Positions 16,831 to 24,418 of a stretch of DNA of 64,000 bases are shown here, piece by piece (position 1 is the stretch's first letter; each line of letters starts with the position of its first letter). The position numbers and the translations under genes were made by a program. The notes below the pieces were generated by a model that saw only the letters and a list, made by a program, of their open reading frames with translations, ran no database searches and was not told the DNA's origin. The DNA is from Rhodoferax mekongensis (GTDB lineage: Bacteria; Pseudomonadota; Gammaproteobacteria; Burkholderiales; Burkholderiaceae_C), in assembly GCF_032191775.1 (NCBI RefSeq), contig NZ_CP132507.1, positions 3,373,001-3,437,000 on the forward strand, read 5' to 3'.

Positions 16831-17748
16831 TTAGGCCTTGCCGGCCAGATGAGACAAGGCGCGGGTCACTTCCTGGCTGCCCTGCGCAGCGCCGCTCTCC
16901 GGCACCATGTCACCCGCACGGGCCAGCACTTGGCGCAGGTTCGCGGCCAAAGTTTCTGGCGCTTGTGCATCCAGACCGATCCATGCGCCTTGCGTGAGCG
17001 TGATATGCGCTGCCTCCACGCTGCCGGCACCGGCACACAAGGTGGTGCGGGTGGGCGCGTCCTCAGACACCAGCACCAGCATGGCGGGCACCACGGCTTC
17101 GGGCTTGAGGGCCTCCAGCACCTGGGGCGGCATCAGGCCTTCGGTCATGCGGGTGGCAGCCGTGGGGGCCAAGCTGTTGACGTGGATGTTGTTCTTGGCA
17201 CCTTCCAGTGCCAGGGTTTGCATCAAACCCACCAGCGCCATCTTGGCTGCGCCATAGTTGCTCTGGCCGAAGTTGCCGTACAGGCCGGAGCTGGAGGTGG
17301 TCATGAGAATGCGACCGTACTTTTGCTCTGTCATGTGCGGCCACACGGCCTTGCAGCAATGCACTGCGCCCATGAGGTGCACGTCCACCACGGTGCGGAA
17401 GTCGGCAATCTCCATCTTGGCGAAGCTCTTGTCGCGCAGGATGCCGGCGTTGTTCACCAGAATATCCACCCGGCCCCAGGCATCCATGGCCTGCTGCACC
17501 ATGGCCTGCACGGCCTCAAAGTCAGTGACTGACGCGCCATTGGCCATGGCCTCGCCACCCGCCGCGCGGATCTCGGCCACCACGGACTCGGCTGCGGAGA
17601 GCGAGCCACCCGAGCCATCGCGCGCGCCACCCAGGTCGTTCACCACCACTTTGGCACCGCGTGCGGCCAGGGCTAGCGCATGTTGGCGACCCAAGCCGCC
17701 GCCTGCGCCCGTTACGATGGCCACGCGGCCTTTGAAATCCAGATTCAT
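16831..17748 (-). CDS. SDR oxidoreductase, hydroxyacyl-CoA dehydrogenase-like
   Basis: A 305-residue classical short-chain dehydrogenase. It has the cofactor motif TGAGGGLGRQHALALA, NNAG, and the catalytic Ser and Tyr-x-x-x-Lys (SNYGAAKMALVGL). The insertion VVNDLGGARDGSGGS is typical of the dehydrogenase domain of multifunctional (3R)-hydroxyacyl-CoA dehydrogenases (MFE-2 like), so an acyl-CoA substrate is likely. GAGGAG seven bases upstream supports the start at 17748 rather than 17787. It is divergent from a Nudix gene that also looks CoA-related. Confidence 0.9.
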   Translation of the reverse strand: MNLDFKGRVAIVTGAGGGLGRQHALALAARGAKVVVNDLGGARDGSGGSLSAAESVVAEIRAAGGEAMANGASVTDFEAVQAMVQQAMDAWGRVDILVNNAGILRDKSFAKMEIADFRTVVDVHLMGAVHCCKAVWPHMTEQKYGRILMTTSSSGLYGNFGQSNYGAAKMALVGLMQTLALEGAKNNIHVNSLAPTAATRMTEGLMPPQVLEALKPEAVVPAMLVLVSEDAPTRTTLCAGAGSVEAAHITLTQGAWIGLDAQAPETLAANLRQVLARAGDMVPESGAAQGSQEVTRALSHLAGKA

Positions 17749-17867
17749 GACTCGTCTCCTCGGGTTGTGGGCTCCGACCAAGGGCAAGTCCGTAGGCCCC
17801 CCGTCAGCTGCAGGTACTTTAATTCAAGCAGTTGCTCACCAAAAAACAAAACAGAAATAACAGTCCC

Positions 17868-18722
17868 ATGCAAGACACCCTCGCCCCCGCCAACGGCACA
17901 CCGCGCGATGCCTCCACCGTCGTGCTGCTGCGCGATGCCCGTCACGGCCTCGAGGTGTTTTTGATGAAGCGCAGCGGCCTCTCAGATACCTTTGGTGAGG
18001 CCTATGTGTTCCCGGGTGGCAAGATGGACGCCCACGACAGCAGCCCTGCCGCCTTGGCAGCTCTGGACGAGCCGGCCACCGCCTTGGCGCAGCGGCTGGG
18101 TGAGGCGGACCAAAGCCCCGAGTTGGCTGCCGGCCTGTATGTGGCGGCTCTGCGCGAGCTATACGAAGAGGCCGGTGTGCTCTTGGCCCGCGGAGAGCGC
18201 CGCCCGGCCAGCCTGCAAAGTGCCGACTGGCAGGCCTGGGTGGACGCATCTGCCGCTCAGCTTGCAGCCAGCGCACTGGTGCCCTGGAGCCGCTGGATCA
18301 CGCCCCGCATGGCGGCCCTGAGCAAAAAGCGGTTTGACACTCGCTTTTTTCTGGCACTGGCCCCCAGTAACCAAATCGCCAGTCACGACAACTATGAAAC
18401 CACCGCCAGCATCTGGCTGCCGCCGGTAGAAGCCCTGCAGCGCTACCACCGCGGCGAGATCGAAATGGCTCCGCCCCAGATCATGAGCCTGGGCCACCTG
18501 GCCCGCTACACCACGGCAGCCGAGGCCTTGGCTGCAGCCCGCGCACAAATGCCGCCCTGCATCTGCCCTGAAAATTTTGAGGAAGACGGCACAGTCACCC
18601 TCAGCTACCCCGGCGACCCGCGCCACTCTGTGCAAGCACGCGCCCTGCCCGGCCCTACCCGCATGGTGGTGCGCAACAAGCGCTTTGTGCCCGACGGCCC
18701 GCTGGAGAGTTTGTGGAGTTGA
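17868..18722 (+). CDS. Nudix hydrolase with expanded Nudix box (NUDT19-like)
   Basis: A 284-residue hydrolase. The Nudix box is split: the glycine-rich entry VFPGGKMD is separated from RELYEEAGVLL by about 45 residues. That insertion is known from the NUDT19-like group, which cleaves CoA and acyl-CoA diphosphates. Together with the divergent acyl-CoA-type SDR this suggests a role in CoA ester turnover, though the substrate is inferred. I chose the ATG at 17868; an in-frame start at 17832 lies in AT-rich leader sequence. Confidence 0.85.
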   Translation: MQDTLAPANGTPRDASTVVLLRDARHGLEVFLMKRSGLSDTFGEAYVFPGGKMDAHDSSPAALAALDEPATALAQRLGEADQSPELAAGLYVAALRELYEEAGVLLARGERRPASLQSADWQAWVDASAAQLAASALVPWSRWITPRMAALSKKRFDTRFFLALAPSNQIASHDNYETTASIWLPPVEALQRYHRGEIEMAPPQIMSLGHLARYTTAAEALAAARAQMPPCICPENFEEDGTVTLSYPGDPRHSVQARALPGPTRMVVRNKRFVPDGPLESLWS

Positions 18723-18736
18723 GTGCCGCGCAGAGT

Positions 18737-18793
18737 GCTACAAAATCAGTAGCTGCTTGCGCATATTCCACGGGCGCCAGCAGCTGATTTGAT
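18737..18793 (+). repeat. Hairpin repeat, copy R2 (best preserved palindrome)
   Basis: AAATCAG-TA-GCTGCTTGCGC on the left pairs with GCGCCAGCAGCTGATTT on the right around an 11-base loop, making the longest hairpin of the family. It fills the gap between the convergent Nudix and dusC genes and could serve as a transcription barrier there, although no T-tract follows. Confidence 0.75.
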
Positions 18794-18795
18794 GC

Positions 18796-19773
18796 TCAAA
18801 CCGGAATCGACCGCCGTATCCACGCATCCACATCGCTGGGCCTCACCAGCGTGCGCATTTCGTCAAACGCGACCTGCGCTTCAGGGTAGTGGCGGCGCAG
18901 CAGGTTGAGCCACTGCTTCACACGACCGGCCTGCTGCTTTTGCTCCAGGCGGGTGCTGGCAACTTGCCAAAAGGCGTGCATCAGCGGGCCCAGGTCTTGC
19001 CACGTCCAGTCGTCCCCCGGCTGGGCAATGCTGTCAGGCGCGGTGCCCATGGCCGCCAGAATGCTGCGGGCCAGCGCAGGGCGGGCCACAATGCCGCGGC
19101 CCAGCATCAGCGCGTTGCAACCGCTTTGCGCCACGGCGGCTTGGGCGTCTTGCACGTTCCAGATTTCGCCATTCACCACCACCGGCACCTGCACCGCACC
19201 CCGCACATCGGACACGCGATCCCAGTAAGCGGGGGGGCGATAGCCCTGGGCCTTGGTGCGGGCGTGCACCACGATCTCGGCCGCACCGCCGGCCTCCAGT
19301 GCACGGGCGCAGTCCAGGGCCAGGCTGTCGTCGTTGTAGCCCAGCCGCATCTTGGCAGTTACCGGAATGTGGGCCGGCACCGCAGCGCGCACGGCAGCCA
19401 CGATGGTGTGAAGAATCTCAGGGTCTTGCAAGAGCGTGGCGCCACCGCCATGGCGGTTCACCACCTTGGCCGGGCATCCAAAGTTCAAGTCAATGCCGGG
19501 CGAACCCATTTCGGCCAGGCGTGCTGCGTTCTCAGCCATGCAGGGAGCGTCTGAGCCCAGCAGCTGCGGCCACACCGGCACACCTGCAAATGTGCGCGCA
19601 CCAAACTCCAGCTCGGGCACGGTACGAAGGAGCGCCTTCTCGGACATCAGCGAGTGGGTGATGCGGATGAACTCCGACACGCACTTCTCCACCCCGCCCA
19701 CACGGGTCAGGATGTCGCGCAACACAAAGTCGAGAAGCCCCTCCATGGGGGCGAGGTAGATACGTACGGGCAC
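18796..19773 (-). CDS. dusC: tRNA-dihydrouridine(16) synthase DusC
   Basis: A 325-residue FMN enzyme of the Dus family. It begins VRIYLAPMEGLLDFVLRD, has the FMN-barrel and catalytic Cys motif GIDLNFGCPAKVVNRHGGGA, and VHARTKAQGY. The VGGVEKCVSEFIR segment fits the DusC subgroup, which reduces U16 in tRNA D-loops. The start is GTG. Upstream of it lies the distal end of the integron cassette array. Confidence 0.92.
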   Translation of the reverse strand: MPVRIYLAPMEGLLDFVLRDILTRVGGVEKCVSEFIRITHSLMSEKALLRTVPELEFGARTFAGVPVWPQLLGSDAPCMAENAARLAEMGSPGIDLNFGCPAKVVNRHGGGATLLQDPEILHTIVAAVRAAVPAHIPVTAKMRLGYNDDSLALDCARALEAGGAAEIVVHARTKAQGYRPPAYWDRVSDVRGAVQVPVVVNGEIWNVQDAQAAVAQSGCNALMLGRGIVARPALARSILAAMGTAPDSIAQPGDDWTWQDLGPLMHAFWQVASTRLEQKQQAGRVKQWLNLLRRHYPEAQVAFDEMRTLVRPSDVDAWIRRSIPV

Positions 19774-19854
19774 GAGAATAGGGAGATGCGGCTCTGGGGA
19801 ATCAGGGGCGCATTGTCACCGAACAGGTTTTTGTGAAACGCGTTGGTGGGAATC

Positions 19855-19885
19855 GCCTAGCCACACCGAGCCGTGCTCCCTAGGC
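19855..19885. other. Imperfect inverted repeat at the distal end of the cassette array
   Basis: GCCTAG (19855-19860) and CTAGGC (19880-19885) form a hairpin with further CAC/GTG pairing inside. It lies where the attC of the second cassette should be, but the expected core site GGCTAAC (minus strand) is absent. It may be a decayed attC or an unrelated hairpin. Confidence 0.35.
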
Positions 19886-19911
19886 CAAGGGGATCGTTCA
19901 GAACCACATTT

Positions 19912-20346
19912 TTAACGTGAGAAGCCAGAAGCCGATGGAGGCTTTTGCAGCTGTGCCGACTTATTGAACAACAAGGCTATTGCAACTAGAAATGCTGTGC
20001 CCACGAGCAAGAGAAAAACTTGATAGGTGTTGGCGTTGTATGCGCCCTCGCCATCTGCCTCCAATAGCTGAGCTAGGAAGAAGAACGAGCGCGGGAGGTA
20101 ATGAGGCACAACATCCCACGCCAGCTCTGAAAGAACCCGAAGCAAAGGCACAACGCCAACAAAGACACCGAGCACCGTGCGATGTAAACGCAGGTGCGGC
20201 CAGAACAACAGACAAACAAACATCAAGAATGCGATAGCTGATGAAACCAGTTCAGCCATCTCGCTCCAGGGCGGAACGGGCGTTTCCGCAAACAGACCAG
20301 CAACAGCAGCGAGAAGAACAAGACCGGAATCGCTGATGAATTTCAT
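19912..20346 (-). CDS. Integron cassette 2: hypothetical membrane protein (144 aa)
   Basis: A 144-residue protein with about four hydrophobic segments (for example LVLLAAVAGLFA, AIAFLMFVCLLFW and VFLLLVGTAFLVAIALLF). No family is recognised. The ATG sits four bases after the attC-like crossover site GTTAGCC (minus strand), the usual place for a cassette gene start. It is transcribed away from the integrase. A downstream attC is not recognisable, so this may be the fixed last cassette. Confidence 0.65.
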   Translation of the reverse strand: MKFISDSGLVLLAAVAGLFAETPVPPWSEMAELVSSAIAFLMFVCLLFWPHLRLHRTVLGVFVGVVPLLRVLSELAWDVVPHYLPRSFFFLAQLLEADGEGAYNANTYQVFLLLVGTAFLVAIALLFNKSAQLQKPPSASGFSR

Positions 20347-20349
20347 GAT

Positions 20350-20436
20350 GGCTAACGTCGAAGGTCAACGGCACGCAGCAACTGCCGCAGAGCGGCAACC
20401 TGCAGCTGTGTGTCCGTGTGGGCCGACGGGTTAAAC
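20350..20436 (-). other. attC-like recombination site of cassette 1
   Basis: On the minus strand the 87-bp site starts with the R'' core GTTTAAC and ends with the R' core GTTAGCC, where crossover occurs after the G. The interior is an imperfect palindrome: TGCCGC/GCGGCA forms a central stem, and ACGG-CACGCAGC pairs with its counterpart from GCTGTGTGTCCGTGT. R'' GTTTAAC is the exact complement of GTTAAAC at the start of the same cassette, as expected for a true cassette in its circular form. The minus-strand orientation puts the recombination end toward cassette 2. Confidence 0.75.
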
Positions 20437-20455
20437 GGTGTCGAAATGCCAATTT

Positions 20456-20740
20456 TCATTCAAATTCCTTCAGTACCGTCGGGTGCCCCGCCCTAATCAC
20501 TTGACCCCGAAATCGAACATGCCAATTGGGATCCCATTCCCGATGGGCGTGAATCTGGAAACCGCCATCTACGGGCTGAATATCTAAAGGGAGGAGGTCC
20601 GCACTTGGTCGAGCAAGCAGTTCAACAGAGTGCCCAGGGGACAAAACCACTTCTTCTGGAACCATCTCAAGGAACAGGCGAATTTCGGCCTGCGTGTCGT
20701 TCTGAAACAAACCAACTACTGGATAGGACTCAGGCTGCAT
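20456..20740 (-). CDS. Integron cassette 1: hypothetical protein (94 aa)
   Basis: A 94-residue soluble protein (MQPESYPVVGLFQND...) with no signal peptide, no membrane helix and no family that I recognise. It fills a cassette of about 400 bp running from the GTTAAAC boundary near 20756 to the attC-like site at 20350-20436, with little non-coding sequence, as is usual for gene cassettes. It is the first cassette next to the integrase, so it should be the best expressed from any Pc promoter. The DNA is visibly more AT-rich than neighbouring genes. Confidence 0.7.
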   Translation of the reverse strand: MQPESYPVVGLFQNDTQAEIRLFLEMVPEEVVLSPGHSVELLARPSADLLPLDIQPVDGGFQIHAHREWDPNWHVRFRGQVIRAGHPTVLKEFE

Positions 20741-20749
20741 GTGGTAGCC

Positions 20750-20756
20750 GTTTAAC
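20750..20756 (-). other. attI / first-cassette crossover site GTTAAAC
   Basis: On the minus strand GTTAAAC fits the core-site consensus GTTRRRY and marks the junction between attI and cassette 1. Ten bases later comes the cassette-1 ATG. The attI proper should occupy the roughly 110 bp from here to the integrase start. Confidence 0.6.
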
Positions 20757-20835
20757 TATTGATATATCCCGTGAATTTGCCGGATACCACGACACTGCAC
20801 GGAATAACATGAGTCACACGAGGGCGAAAAAGCAT

Positions 20836-20864
20836 TTGCATACATAGGGTTAGAAAAATATACT
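20836..20864 (+). promoter_or_regulatory. Predicted integrase promoter (Pint)
   Basis: TTGCAT (20836-20841) and TATACT (20859-20864) are spaced by 17 bp. The -10 box overlaps the LexA box, as in known SOS-controlled integron integrase promoters. Because the start site predicted from this promoter falls at or near the first ATG, the transcript would be nearly leaderless or the real start codon lies further in. Confidence 0.5.
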
Positions 20865-20878
20865 GTATGAATGAACAG
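20863..20878 (+). promoter_or_regulatory. LexA box over the integrase promoter
   Basis: CTGT-N8-ACAG is matched perfectly, and the larger context TACTGTATGAATGAACAG shares the TACTGTAT half with the enterobacterial LexA consensus. It overlaps both the predicted -10 and the ATG at 20871. LexA binding here would repress integrase until DNA damage, as shown for class 1 and Vibrio integrons. Confidence 0.75.
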
Positions 20879-21899
20879 GTATAACAAAGACCCAAAAGTC
20901 GGTGCACCTGCACTCCAGTCCACGCGCCTTCTGGATCAACTGCGCGAGCGAATTCGTTATCTTCACTATAGCTTGCAAACCGAAAAAGCTTATGTCTATT
21001 GGGCGCGCTTCTTTGTCCGCTGGCATGGTCGCAACGGTGAGATGCGCCACCCGCGGACTATGGGACAAGCCGAAGTAGAGGCATTTTTGACCATGTTGGC
21101 AGCTGAGCGGCAAGTGTCGCCCGCCACACACCGGCAAGCGCTGAACGCCATTCTTTTTTTGTACAAGGAAGTGTTGGGCCAAGACTTGCCTTGGCTGCAG
21201 TCGATTGGGCGTCCCCCTGAGCGCAAGCGAATTCCTGTGGTGCTCACCGTAACTGAAGTGCAATCTGTGTTGGCATTGATCGAGGGCGCAGAAGGAGTTT
21301 TGGCACGCCTTTTGTATGGCACTGGTATGCGCCTTGCCGAAGGCCTGAACCTGCGTGTGAAAGACCTGGACTTTGATCGCCACGCCATTGTGGTGCGCAG
21401 TGGCAAGGGTGACAAAGACAGAGTGGTTATGTTGCCGCACAGTTTGGTACGCAGCCTACGCGATCAGTTGGCGAAATCGCGCGCCCTGTGGTCAACAGAT
21501 CGTGCATCGCAGCGAAGCGGCGTTTTCATGCCCCATGCTTTGGAAGCAAAGTACCCACGGGCTGGCGAGTCTTGGGCTTGGCATTGGGTTTTCCCGTCAG
21601 ACAAACTATCCATAGACCCGCGTACAGGTGTCGAGCGACGCCATCACCTTTTTGATGAGCGTTTGGGTAACAGGCTAAAAGCTGCATTGATGCATTCAGG
21701 CATCGCCAAACATGCCACAGTGCACACCCTGCGCCATTCCTTCGCCACGCACCTGCTCCAAGCTGGCACCGACATCCGCACCGTGCAAGAGCTGCTGGGC
21801 CACAGCGATGTGTCCACCACCATGATTTATACGCACGTGCTCAAGGTAGCTGCGGGTGGCACAACCAGCCCGCTGGACACCTTGCTACCCGCACACTAG
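20871..21899 (+). CDS. Integron integrase IntI (tyrosine recombinase)
   Basis: A 342-residue tyrosine recombinase with the IntI architecture. The SAM-like N-terminal domain contains [20 protein letters not shown]. Catalytic residues are intact: Arg154 (GTGMR), the box [12 protein letters not shown] (His285, Arg288), His311 ([13 protein letters not shown]) and Tyr320. Residues about 222-260 ([20 protein letters not shown] ... [11 protein letters not shown]) are the IntI-specific insertion that binds extrahelical attC bases, separating it from XerC/D. From memory it closely resembles IntI1. It is divergent from two cassette genes and carries a LexA box at its start. A bidirectional terminator follows. 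Confidence 0.93.
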   Translation: MNRYNKDPKVGAPALQSTRLLDQLRERIRYLHYSLQTEKAYVYWARFFVRWHGRNGEMRHPRTMGQAEVEAFLTMLAAERQVSPATHRQALNAILFLYKEVLGQDLPWLQSIGRPPERKRIPVVLTVTEVQSVLALIEGAEGVLARLLYGTGMRLAEGLNLRVKDLDFDRHAIVVRSGKGDKDRVVMLPHSLVRSLRDQLAKSRALWSTDRASQRSGVFMPHALEAKYPRAGESWAWHWVFPSDKLSIDPRTGVERRHHLFDERLGNRLKAALMHSGIAKHATVHTLRHSFATHLLQAGTDIRTVQELLGHSDVSTTMIYTHVLKVAAGGTTSPLDTLLPAH

Positions 21900-21905
21900 C
21901 CATTT

Positions 21906-21965
21906 GCTACCAAATTTATAGCTGCTCGCGCAATAGAAAAGAGGGCCGCAGCCCTCTTTTACTTG
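21906..21965 (+). repeat. Hairpin repeat, copy R3
   Basis: GCTACCAAATTTATAGCTGC followed by TCGCGCAATAG, matching the family left half. The right half has been replaced by, or evolved into, the terminator hairpin at 21937-21960. It lies directly after the integrase stop. Confidence 0.6.
21937..21960. terminator. Bidirectional rho-independent terminator between intI and ahpF
   Basis: AAAAGAGGGC-CGCA-GCCCTCTTTT is a perfect 10-bp stem with a four-base loop and A/T tracts on both sides. It can end transcription of intI on the plus strand and of ahpF on the minus strand. Confidence 0.8.
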
Positions 21966-21985
21966 AAAACGGTAGCTCAAAGAGC

Positions 21986-23542
21986 TCAGTGCCGGATCAA
22001 GTGGTCAAACGCACTCAGCGCGGCCTTGGAGCCTTCGCTGGCTGCGATCACGATTTGCTTGTAGGGCACGGTAGTGCAGTCGCCTGCTGCAAACACGCCG
22101 GGCACGTTGGTGTGGCCCTTGGCGTCCACCACGATTTCGCCGAACTTGCTCAGGTCCACCACGCCCTTCAGGAACTCGGTGTTGGGCACCAGGCCGATTT
22201 GCACGAACACGCCTTCGAGCGCCACGTGGTGCTCTACGCCGGTGGCGCGGTCTTTGTACTTGAGGCCATTGACCTTGCCGTCCGCACCCGTAATCTCGGT
22301 GGTTTGGGCGTTGGTGTGCACGGTCACGTTGGGCAGGCTGTGCAGCTTTTTGACCAACACGGCGTCGGCCTTCAGTTGGTCTGCAAACTCAATCACGGTC
22401 ACATACTTCACCACACCGGCCAAGTCGATAGCGGCTTCGATGCCGGAGTTGCCACCGCCGATCACCGCCACGTCTTTGCCCTTGAACAAGGGGCCGTCGC
22501 AGTGCGGGCAGTAGGCCACGCCTTTGTTTTTGTACTCGGCTTCGCCGGGCACGTTCACATTGCGCCAGCGGGCACCGGTGGACAAGATTACGGTCTTGGC
22601 CTTGAGCGTGCCGCCATTGGCCAGCACCACTTCGGTCAAACCGCCGGCTTCTGCAGCGGGCACGATTTTGTCGGCGCGCTGCAGGTTCATGATGTCCACG
22701 CCGTACGAGCGGGTCTGGGCTTCCAGGGCGGCGGCGAACTTGGGGCCGTCGGTTTCTTGCACCGAGGGGTAGTTCTCAATGGCCATGGTGTCGTTGGTCT
22801 GGCCGCCAAAGCGCTCAGCCGCCACACCCACGCGGATGCCTTTGCGAGCGGCGTACACCGCAGCTGCCGCACCTGCGGGGCCACCGCCGACGATAAGCAC
22901 GTCGTACGGGTCTTTGGCACTCAACTTGGCAGCGTCTTTGTCGGCCGCGCCGGTGTCGAGCTTGGCCACAATTTCTTCCACCAGCATGCGGCCGTTGCCA
23001 AACAACGCGCCATTCAGGTAGACGCTGGGTACCGCCATGATTTCGCGCTCGTTCACTTCGTCCTGGAACGCGCCACCTTCGATCACCGTGGTTTTGACCT
23101 TGGGGTTCAGGATGGCCATGAGGCTCAGGGCCTGCACTACGTCCGGGCAGTTGTGGCAGGTCAGGGACATATAGACCTCGAAGTTGAAGTCGCCGTCCAA
23201 GCCTTTGATCTGGTCGATCACGTCTTGCTCGACCTTGGGCGGGTGGCCGCCGCTCCACAGCAGGGCCAGCACCAGCGAGGTGAATTCATGGCCCAGGGGC
23301 AGCCCGGCAAACCTTAAAGAAGCGTCTGTGCCGGCACGCTTGAGACTGAAGGATGGCTTGCGGGCGTCTGTGCCGTCGAATGCCACAGTGATCTTGTCGC
23401 TGCGCAGGCTCTGAATGGTTTGCAGCAGCTCGCGCATTTGCGCGGAGTTGTCGTCATCACCCAAGGACGCCACCATCTCGATCGGCAGCGTGACGCGCTC
23501 CAGGTAAGCGCCGAGTTGGGATTTGAGGGTGTCGTCGAGCAT
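21986..23542 (-). CDS. ahpF: Alkyl hydroperoxide reductase subunit F (AhpF)
   Basis: A 518-residue flavoprotein with two thioredoxin-like N-terminal folds, including the CHNC redox centre ([12 protein letters not shown]), then FAD and NAD(P)H domains with [17 protein letters not shown], the thioredoxin-reductase-type active site [10 protein letters not shown] and [16 protein letters not shown]. It passes electrons from NADH to AhpC. CAAGGAATCACC provides the ribosome binding site. It lies downstream of ahpC, separated by a terminator and hairpin repeat R4, so it is probably transcribed at a lower level than ahpC or from its own promoter. Confidence 0.96.
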   Translation of the reverse strand: MLDDTLKSQLGAYLERVTLPIEMVASLGDDDNSAQMRELLQTIQSLRSDKITVAFDGTDARKPSFSLKRAGTDASLRFAGLPLGHEFTSLVLALLWSGGHPPKVEQDVIDQIKGLDGDFNFEVYMSLTCHNCPDVVQALSLMAILNPKVKTTVIEGGAFQDEVNEREIMAVPSVYLNGALFGNGRMLVEEIVAKLDTGAADKDAAKLSAKDPYDVLIVGGGPAGAAAAVYAARKGIRVGVAAERFGGQTNDTMAIENYPSVQETDGPKFAAALEAQTRSYGVDIMNLQRADKIVPAAEAGGLTEVVLANGGTLKAKTVILSTGARWRNVNVPGEAEYKNKGVAYCPHCDGPLFKGKDVAVIGGGNSGIEAAIDLAGVVKYVTVIEFADQLKADAVLVKKLHSLPNVTVHTNAQTTEITGADGKVNGLKYKDRATGVEHHVALEGVFVQIGLVPNTEFLKGVVDLSKFGEIVVDAKGHTNVPGVFAAGDCTTVPYKQIVIAASEGSKAALSAFDHLIRH

Positions 23543-23556
23543 GGTGATTCCTTGTT

Positions 23557-23612
23557 GCTATCGATTTAGTAGCTGCTTGCGCACATTGTGTGTGGGCTAC
23601 AGCCATATTTTG
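23557..23612 (+). repeat. Hairpin repeat, copy R4
   Basis: GCTATCGATTTAGTAGCTGC then TTGCGCACATT matches the family left half; the right half (GGGCTACAGCC) is diverged. It lies between the ahpC terminator and the ahpF ribosome binding site, and so within the likely ahpF promoter or leader. Confidence 0.65.
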
Positions 23613-23615
23613 GGT

Positions 23616-23665
23616 AAAAAAAAGCCGGACGGCCTGCTGCACATGCCGCAGGACGCTGTCCGGCT
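23616..23665 (-). terminator. Rho-independent terminator of ahpC
   Basis: On the minus strand AGCCGGAC (23665-23658) pairs with GTCCGGCT (23630-23623), with additional pairing inside, and eight T residues follow. It lies about 40 bp after the ahpC stop and should limit read-through into ahpF. Confidence 0.8.
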
Positions 23666-23706
23666 GGTGATCGGCTTGCGCCGCCCTACCGACGGGAGCC
23701 GGTGAT

Positions 23707-24270
23707 TTAGATCTTGCCGACCAGGTCGATGGAAGGAGCGATGGTCTTGGCGCCTTCGTTCCACTTGGCGGGGCACACTTGGCCGGGGTTGGCGGCGGTG
23801 TACTGGGCGGCCTTCAACTTGCGAACGGTTTCCTTCACATCACGGGCGATTTCGTTGGAGTGCACTTCGGCAGTCTTGATCACGCCTTCGGGGTTGATGA
23901 TGAAGGTGCCACGCAGTGCCAGGCCTTCTTCGTCGATATGCACGTCAAACGCGCGTGTCAGGGCGTGTGTGGGGTCACCGATCAGGGGGAACTTGGCCTT
24001 GCCTACTGCGGGGGAAGTTTCGTGCCACACCTTGTGGGCGAAGTGGGTGTCGGTGGTCACGATGTAAACCTCGGCACCGGCCTTTTGGAATTCGGCGTAG
24101 TTGTCCGCTGCGTCTTCCACTTCGGTGGGGCAGTTGAAGGTGAAAGCGGCAGGCATGAAGATGAACACGTTCCACTTGCCCTTGATGGACTCGTTGGTCA
24201 CGGTGATGAACTTGCCGTTGTGGAAAGCTTCATTCTTGAAAGGCTGGATTTGTGTGTTGATCAAAGACAT
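23707..24270 (-). CDS. ahpC: Alkyl hydroperoxide reductase subunit C (AhpC)
   Basis: A 187-residue typical 2-Cys peroxiredoxin. The peroxidatic cysteine is in FMPAAFTFNCPTEVED and the resolving cysteine in GQVCPAKWNEG. It reduces hydrogen peroxide, organic peroxides and peroxynitrite and is recycled by AhpF. The ribosome binding site AAGAGGAAATCACC is strong. In this class OxyR normally activates the gene; an inverted repeat about 90 bp upstream could be such a site. Confidence 0.97.
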   Translation of the reverse strand: MSLINTQIQPFKNEAFHNGKFITVTNESIKGKWNVFIFMPAAFTFNCPTEVEDAADNYAEFQKAGAEVYIVTTDTHFAHKVWHETSPAVGKAKFPLIGDPTHALTRAFDVHIDEEGLALRGTFIINPEGVIKTAEVHSNEIARDVKETVRKLKAAQYTAANPGQVCPAKWNEGAKTIAPSIDLVGKI

Positions 24271-24354
24271 GGTGATTTCCTCTTGAAATAGGTTGTTCGT
24301 GAAGTGAACGGGGTGAATCTTAGGCTTTCTTTGCCATGTTCAGGGTTGATTGAT

Positions 24355-24371
24355 CCAATGGAGTGGATTGG
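24355..24371. promoter_or_regulatory. Inverted repeat upstream of ahpC, possible regulator site
   Basis: CCAAT-N7-ATTGG lies 85-100 bp before the ahpC ATG, between ahpC and the DUF3422 gene. The position suits an OxyR-type activator, but the sequence does not match the classic ATAG-N7-CTAT consensus well. Confidence 0.3.
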
Positions 24372-24418
24372 CAAAACCTATAAGCCTGCCCCACACCCCA
24401 TAGGAATCTTCCATGGGC

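Noticed and set aside
20757-20870. A Pc promoter driving the cassette array from attI
   Set aside because: Some weak -35/-10-like hexamers occur on the minus strand, but none has good spacing and score, so no feature is claimed.
21989-23317. 442-codon plus-strand open frame opposite ahpF
   Set aside because: It is the antisense shadow of a well-conserved ahpF; the translation is rich in His, Gly and Val, typical of GC-rich antisense frames.
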